Positions 4,103 through 6,790 of a DNA stretch of 6,790 nt are shown here, piece after piece. A program made the position numbers and the translations under genes. The notes under the pieces are model-generated. The model saw only the letters and a program-made list of their open reading frames with translations, was not told the DNA's origin and made no database searches. Every line of letters starts with the position of its first letter. Position 1 is the first letter of the stretch. Source of the stretch: Planctomycetota bacterium (GTDB lineage Bacteria > Planctomycetota > UBA11346); contig JAHEDF010000209.1 of the NCBI GenBank assembly GCA_024641365.1, positions 1-6,790 on the forward strand, in the 5' to 3' direction.

Positions 4103-6295
4103 CTAGGGAAGACGGTTGAGGCGGCGTATCGCCCAATCAATTGCAAATAACGTGACAATAATAACCAATGCCCACCACGTATCCCACCATCCAGTAATGG
4201 TGCTGACACTTTCTGCGCGCGATAAATCCGGTAATTCGGAAACTAATTTATCTGCCTGCGTATGAAATTGTCCGCCAGTACCGGCAACTAATGCCGTTAA
4301 TCCTGCCTTATCGATGCGGGGATCACGTAATTCATCTGATGGTGGTAACACGACTAATTGATCGCTGTCGACGGTGTTGGGATCGATACCCGAAGCAATT
4401 TCTAATGTCCATGTTCCGGGAGCTGGAGCCGGAACGCGCAAAGCGAAACCGGGACCTTCTGTACTCAATCGCAGTAATTGTTCTTGTCCGCCAGCAGCTG
4501 TTAATCGAACAGTGACCGAATCTGGACGTCGCTCAGGATCACCGCCTTTGGGGGTTAAATTTAAACTGAGTTGTTCGCCGCTAATAGCGCGGCGTGGATT
4601 CGCAAATAAGCGCCATTCATGATTACCTAAGCGACGGCCCGACGCAACGTAGCGCAATAACTGGCTATGAAAGCGGTGTAAATACAGATCGCCAACATTA
4701 CGGCGCCAACGCCACGTATCATCAACCGCAATAAATAAAGTGCGACCTGAACCATAAATACGACTCACCACTAAAGGACTTTGTTGTTGGTCTTCAATTA
4801 AAACATCAGCAGTCGGTTTTGTTGCTAAAACTGGAGCTGCTCCTAATAAAACGGGCAAACGATTCCAGTCGCTATCACCAGCATCTAATAAACCTAATTG
4901 TTCAGCTGCCTTGGTGCGATTTGCGCGAATGCTCGCGCCATTAATATAACCGCCGCTGATGGCATGCGCATCTGGTATTTCCACTGGAATTAGTGCACCT
5001 AATTTACTGGCAACAAATCCAGCAATTGCGCCGGTTTCACCTGGGAGCCACACCAAGCCAACGGCATTTCTTTTGACCGCATTTTCAATATTCGTTATAT
5101 CACTGTCTCGTAATGTATCTGGTCCAATATCACCAATAACAATTACATCATAATCGCGTAATTCAGCTGGAGTCAGCGGTAAATGATCAGGGCCAACTTC
5201 ACTATCAGGACCTTCACCCCAACGGCGCCAACGTCCTTCTGCTAAATAGGTGTGAACGGTGATGGTTTTGTCACGCTTGAACGCTTCGCGTAAATAACGT
5301 GTTTCAAAACGTGGACGGTATTCTAAAATCAGCACGCGTAATTTACGCTCACTAACATTGACCGACATATTTAATTCGGCTTGTAATAAATCATTCGCTT
5401 TACCATGTTCAGCAACAACACGAATTTTTGATTGGCCTTCACGATTAAAATTAGCTTCTAAGAGCGCTTCGCTTGCAGCCATGGTCGCTTGTCCACCTGG
5501 CGGTGCATCAATGGTGGTGGTAATAGGTGGCTCACCGTCAACATATAGGGACACGGTAATCGGACCAGCAGCTAAAGCGCGACTTGATAAGCGCACGACG
5601 ACCGGTTCACGTTCACCCAGTGCAACAGCGCGATTTATTTGTACCTCATCAATAATTAATTCTGGCTCGACCGATTCGCTGCCTGTTGCTAATATGGACA
5701 CAGACAGATCACGTCCGCGCCACATGTTTGGCAACGCTGCTAATCCACTACCTGACGTGACACGTCCATCGCTGACAATAATTAATCCATCAGGTCGCAA
5801 ATCTGCAACTAAACGTGCAAGATCATCACCTAAGGCACTGGAAGCACCTGTGGTGGTTAATGTTTCTTTGCGAACCGTTTCAGCATCAATACCTCCTGGT
5901 ACGCCACCAATACCGCGAAAATCAATGGTGAGCGGCTGCGTATCGGGTCGTTTCTCAAGTGCTTGTGCTAATGCCGTGGCAGCAGCGATGCGTGGAGCAG
6001 CCAAGGAGCTATCGGTGCGTCCCATCGAAGCAGAGCGATCTATCGCAACGATTACACGTCCAGGTAATATAGTGGTTGTCGTTGTACGCCATGCGGGACC
6101 AGCAATTAATAAAATTACCGCAATCATGGCAGCGACGCGACAGCAGCGTGCAAATTTACCAGCAAAACCACTGGCTGATGGGCCATATTTTTTCCACGCA
6201 AACCACGATACCAAAATAATCGCAGCAAAAATAATAAACATATGCCAGGAAGCAGGCGCGTGCTCAAAAACAAAATCTACAGAAGTTGCATTCAT
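4103..6295 (-). CDS. Membrane protein with VWA and GATase1-like domains
   Basis: 730 residues. Two N-terminal membrane helices (about 17-34 and 53-67) precede a von Willebrand factor A domain from about 80 to 205. Its metal-binding MIDAS motif looks complete: D86-R-S88-A-S90, a threonine near 148-149 (TTTGASSALGDDLA), and D176 in IIVSDGR. Residues about 210-315 form a beta-rich linker. A GATase1-like (flavodoxin-type) domain spans about 318-550 (LRVLILEYRPRFETRYLREA ... FIAVDDTWRWR). I see no obvious glutamine amidotransferase catalytic triad, as is usual for this group. A beta-rich region and a final membrane helix (about 704-722) with basic end RRLNRLP follow. The start ATG overlaps the stop of the BatA-like gene (ATGA), indicating coupled translation, and AGGA lies upstream. 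Such proteins occur with MoxR ATPase, DUF58 and BatA genes and are thought to act in envelope-related chaperone or metal-dependent assembly; the exact role is not established. Confidence 0.88.
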   Translation of the reverse strand: MNATSVDFVFEHAPASWHMFIIFAAIILVSWFAWKKYGPSASGFAGKFARCCRVAAMIAVILLIAGPAWRTTTTTILPGRVIVAIDRSASMGRTDSSLAAPRIAAATALAQALEKRPDTQPLTIDFRGIGGVPGGIDAETVRKETLTTTGASSALGDDLARLVADLRPDGLIIVSDGRVTSGSGLAALPNMWRGRDLSVSILATGSESVEPELIIDEVQINRAVALGEREPVVVRLSSRALAAGPITVSLYVDGEPPITTTIDAPPGGQATMAASEALLEANFNREGQSKIRVVAEHGKANDLLQAELNMSVNVSERKLRVLILEYRPRFETRYLREAFKRDKTITVHTYLAEGRWRRWGEGPDSEVGPDHLPLTPAELRDYDVIVIGDIGPDTLRDSDITNIENAVKRNAVGLVWLPGETGAIAGFVASKLGALIPVEIPDAHAISGGYINGASIRANRTKAAEQLGLLDAGDSDWNRLPVLLGAAPVLATKPTADVLIEDQQQSPLVVSRIYGSGRTLFIAVDDTWRWRRNVGDLYLHRFHSQLLRYVASGRRLGNHEWRLFANPRRAISGEQLSLNLTPKGGDPERRPDSVTVRLTAAGGQEQLLRLSTEGPGFALRVPAPAPGTWTLEIASGIDPNTVDSDQLVVLPPSDELRDPRIDKAGLTALVAGTGGQFHTQADKLVSELPDLSRAESVSTITGWWDTWWALVIIVTLFAIDWAIRRLNRLP

Positions 6296-6790
6296 GCTGC
6301 AGATCCTGAAGACGTTGTTGGCGCACGGTACATGGCCGTGCCTGATTTTAGTGCGTCGCCATCGCTACGCCGGCCATATGCTTTTCCTGCCCAAGCGGCA
6401 AGTAATCCTTCAGCAATAGCGGCAAGTAATGCAGCAATGGCTAAGGGAAATGCCCAATCGCTGCCTGGTCGTTCTGGTAATGCTTCTGCAAGCGAAGTTA
6501 CGGCACCGCGTGGTGAGTCCTGTTGTAGGACGCCTTCATTTAAACTTGGTACAATTACGATGGAACGATTGTCCGCAGTTTTCCATGCGCCTGGTGCTAA
6601 CATAATAGCATCACCAGTTTTAAAATTCGCAGAAATGGCACCGCGTTTTAATGTCACGTCGCTCGGCGAAGGTTGGCCTGCCTGCCAAAAAGTCGGCGTA
6701 TATAAATCTGCCGTGACGCGACGCGCTAAACGATTAACCCATAAAGGAAATGTACCACGTCCACGCAAACTTTCGTCACCTGGTGGTGCA
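6292..6790 (-). CDS. BatA-like membrane protein, C-terminal part
   Basis: The frame is open to the right edge, so only the last 165 residues are present and the start is outside the window; the TTG at 6768 is not a convincing start. The sequence SLRGRGTFPLWVNRLARR near the beginning matches the pattern seen before the final domain of BatA-type (aerotolerance-related) proteins, where a similar 'FPLFVN' segment follows the VWA region. A small beta domain comes next, then a membrane helix near 112-134 (WAFPLAIAALLAAIAEGLL) and a cytoplasmic tail rich in Ser and Thr. The TGA stop at 6294-6292 overlaps the ATG of the VWA/GATase1-like gene, so the two are co-translated. A general two-helix membrane protein of the same cluster is an alternative. 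Confidence 0.65.
   Translation of the reverse strand, partial: APPGDESLRGRGTFPLWVNRLARRVTADLYTPTFWQAGQPSPSDVTLKRGAISANFKTGDAIMLAPGAWKTADNRSIVIVPSLNEGVLQQDSPRGAVTSLAEALPERPGSDWAFPLAIAALLAAIAEGLLAAWAGKAYGRRSDGDALKSGTAMYRAPTTSSGSAA

Noticed and set aside
3952..4209. Minus-strand open frame of 85 codons
   Set aside because: It overlaps the end of the VWA gene and all of the inverted-repeat element, and shows no domain.
5358..6419. Long plus-strand open frame of 353 codons
   Set aside because: It is antisense to the VWA/GATase1-like gene, whose domains are clearly real; the translation has low-complexity Ser/Ala/Thr/Pro composition typical of a shadow frame.

Overview
The window appears to come from a Gram-negative bacterium of moderate GC content. 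It carries an LptC-like lipoprotein and a BatA / von Willebrand factor A / GATase1-like membrane protein pair of the kind common in Planctomycetota, Verrucomicrobiota and related PVC lineages. The phylum is an inference from gene families and domain layout only, and I hold it with low to moderate confidence.

Layout, left to right. (1) Positions 1-58 hold the apparent C-terminal tail of a plus-strand gene that begins outside the window. (2) Positions 59-287 are non-coding: two perfect 21-bp direct repeats, a third degenerate copy, and terminator-like hairpins facing both ways. (3) Positions 288-2215 hold a minus-strand fatty-acid-synthesis cluster, transcribed in the order acyl carrier protein (acpP, GTG start at 2215), ketoacyl-ACP synthase II (fabF), then a second ACP-like gene. 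The second ACP-like protein keeps the helix II sequence around the prosthetic-group site, but the serine that carries 4'-phosphopantetheine is a proline. (4) Positions 2216-2503 are a divergent intergenic region with small hairpins and a motif that also occurs before the second ACP gene. (5) Positions 2504-3151, plus strand, encode a lipoprotein resembling the LPS-transport protein LptC. (6) Positions 3204-3854, minus strand, encode an AT-rich, unrecognised four-helix membrane protein that starts MNDNPYQ. (7) Positions 3943-4102 are a 160-bp non-coding element with imperfect 27-bp inverted ends and three internal hairpins; it abuts the stop codon of the next gene. (8) Positions 4103-6790 hold two translationally coupled minus-strand genes: the C-terminal part of a BatA-like protein, then a complete 730-residue membrane protein with a VWA domain and a GATase1-like domain.

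How they work together. AcpP and FabF form the standard carrier/condensing-enzyme pair of type II fatty acid elongation. The serine-less ACP downstream cannot carry an acyl chain at the usual site and may have a structural or regulatory role. The lipoprotein may act in LPS export. The BatA/VWA pair usually sits in a cluster with a MoxR ATPase and a DUF58 protein, which would lie to the right of the window. The most interesting items are the serine-less ACP, the 160-bp structured element, and the repeat-plus-terminator region at the left edge. I see no CRISPR array, tRNA, rRNA or transposase gene.
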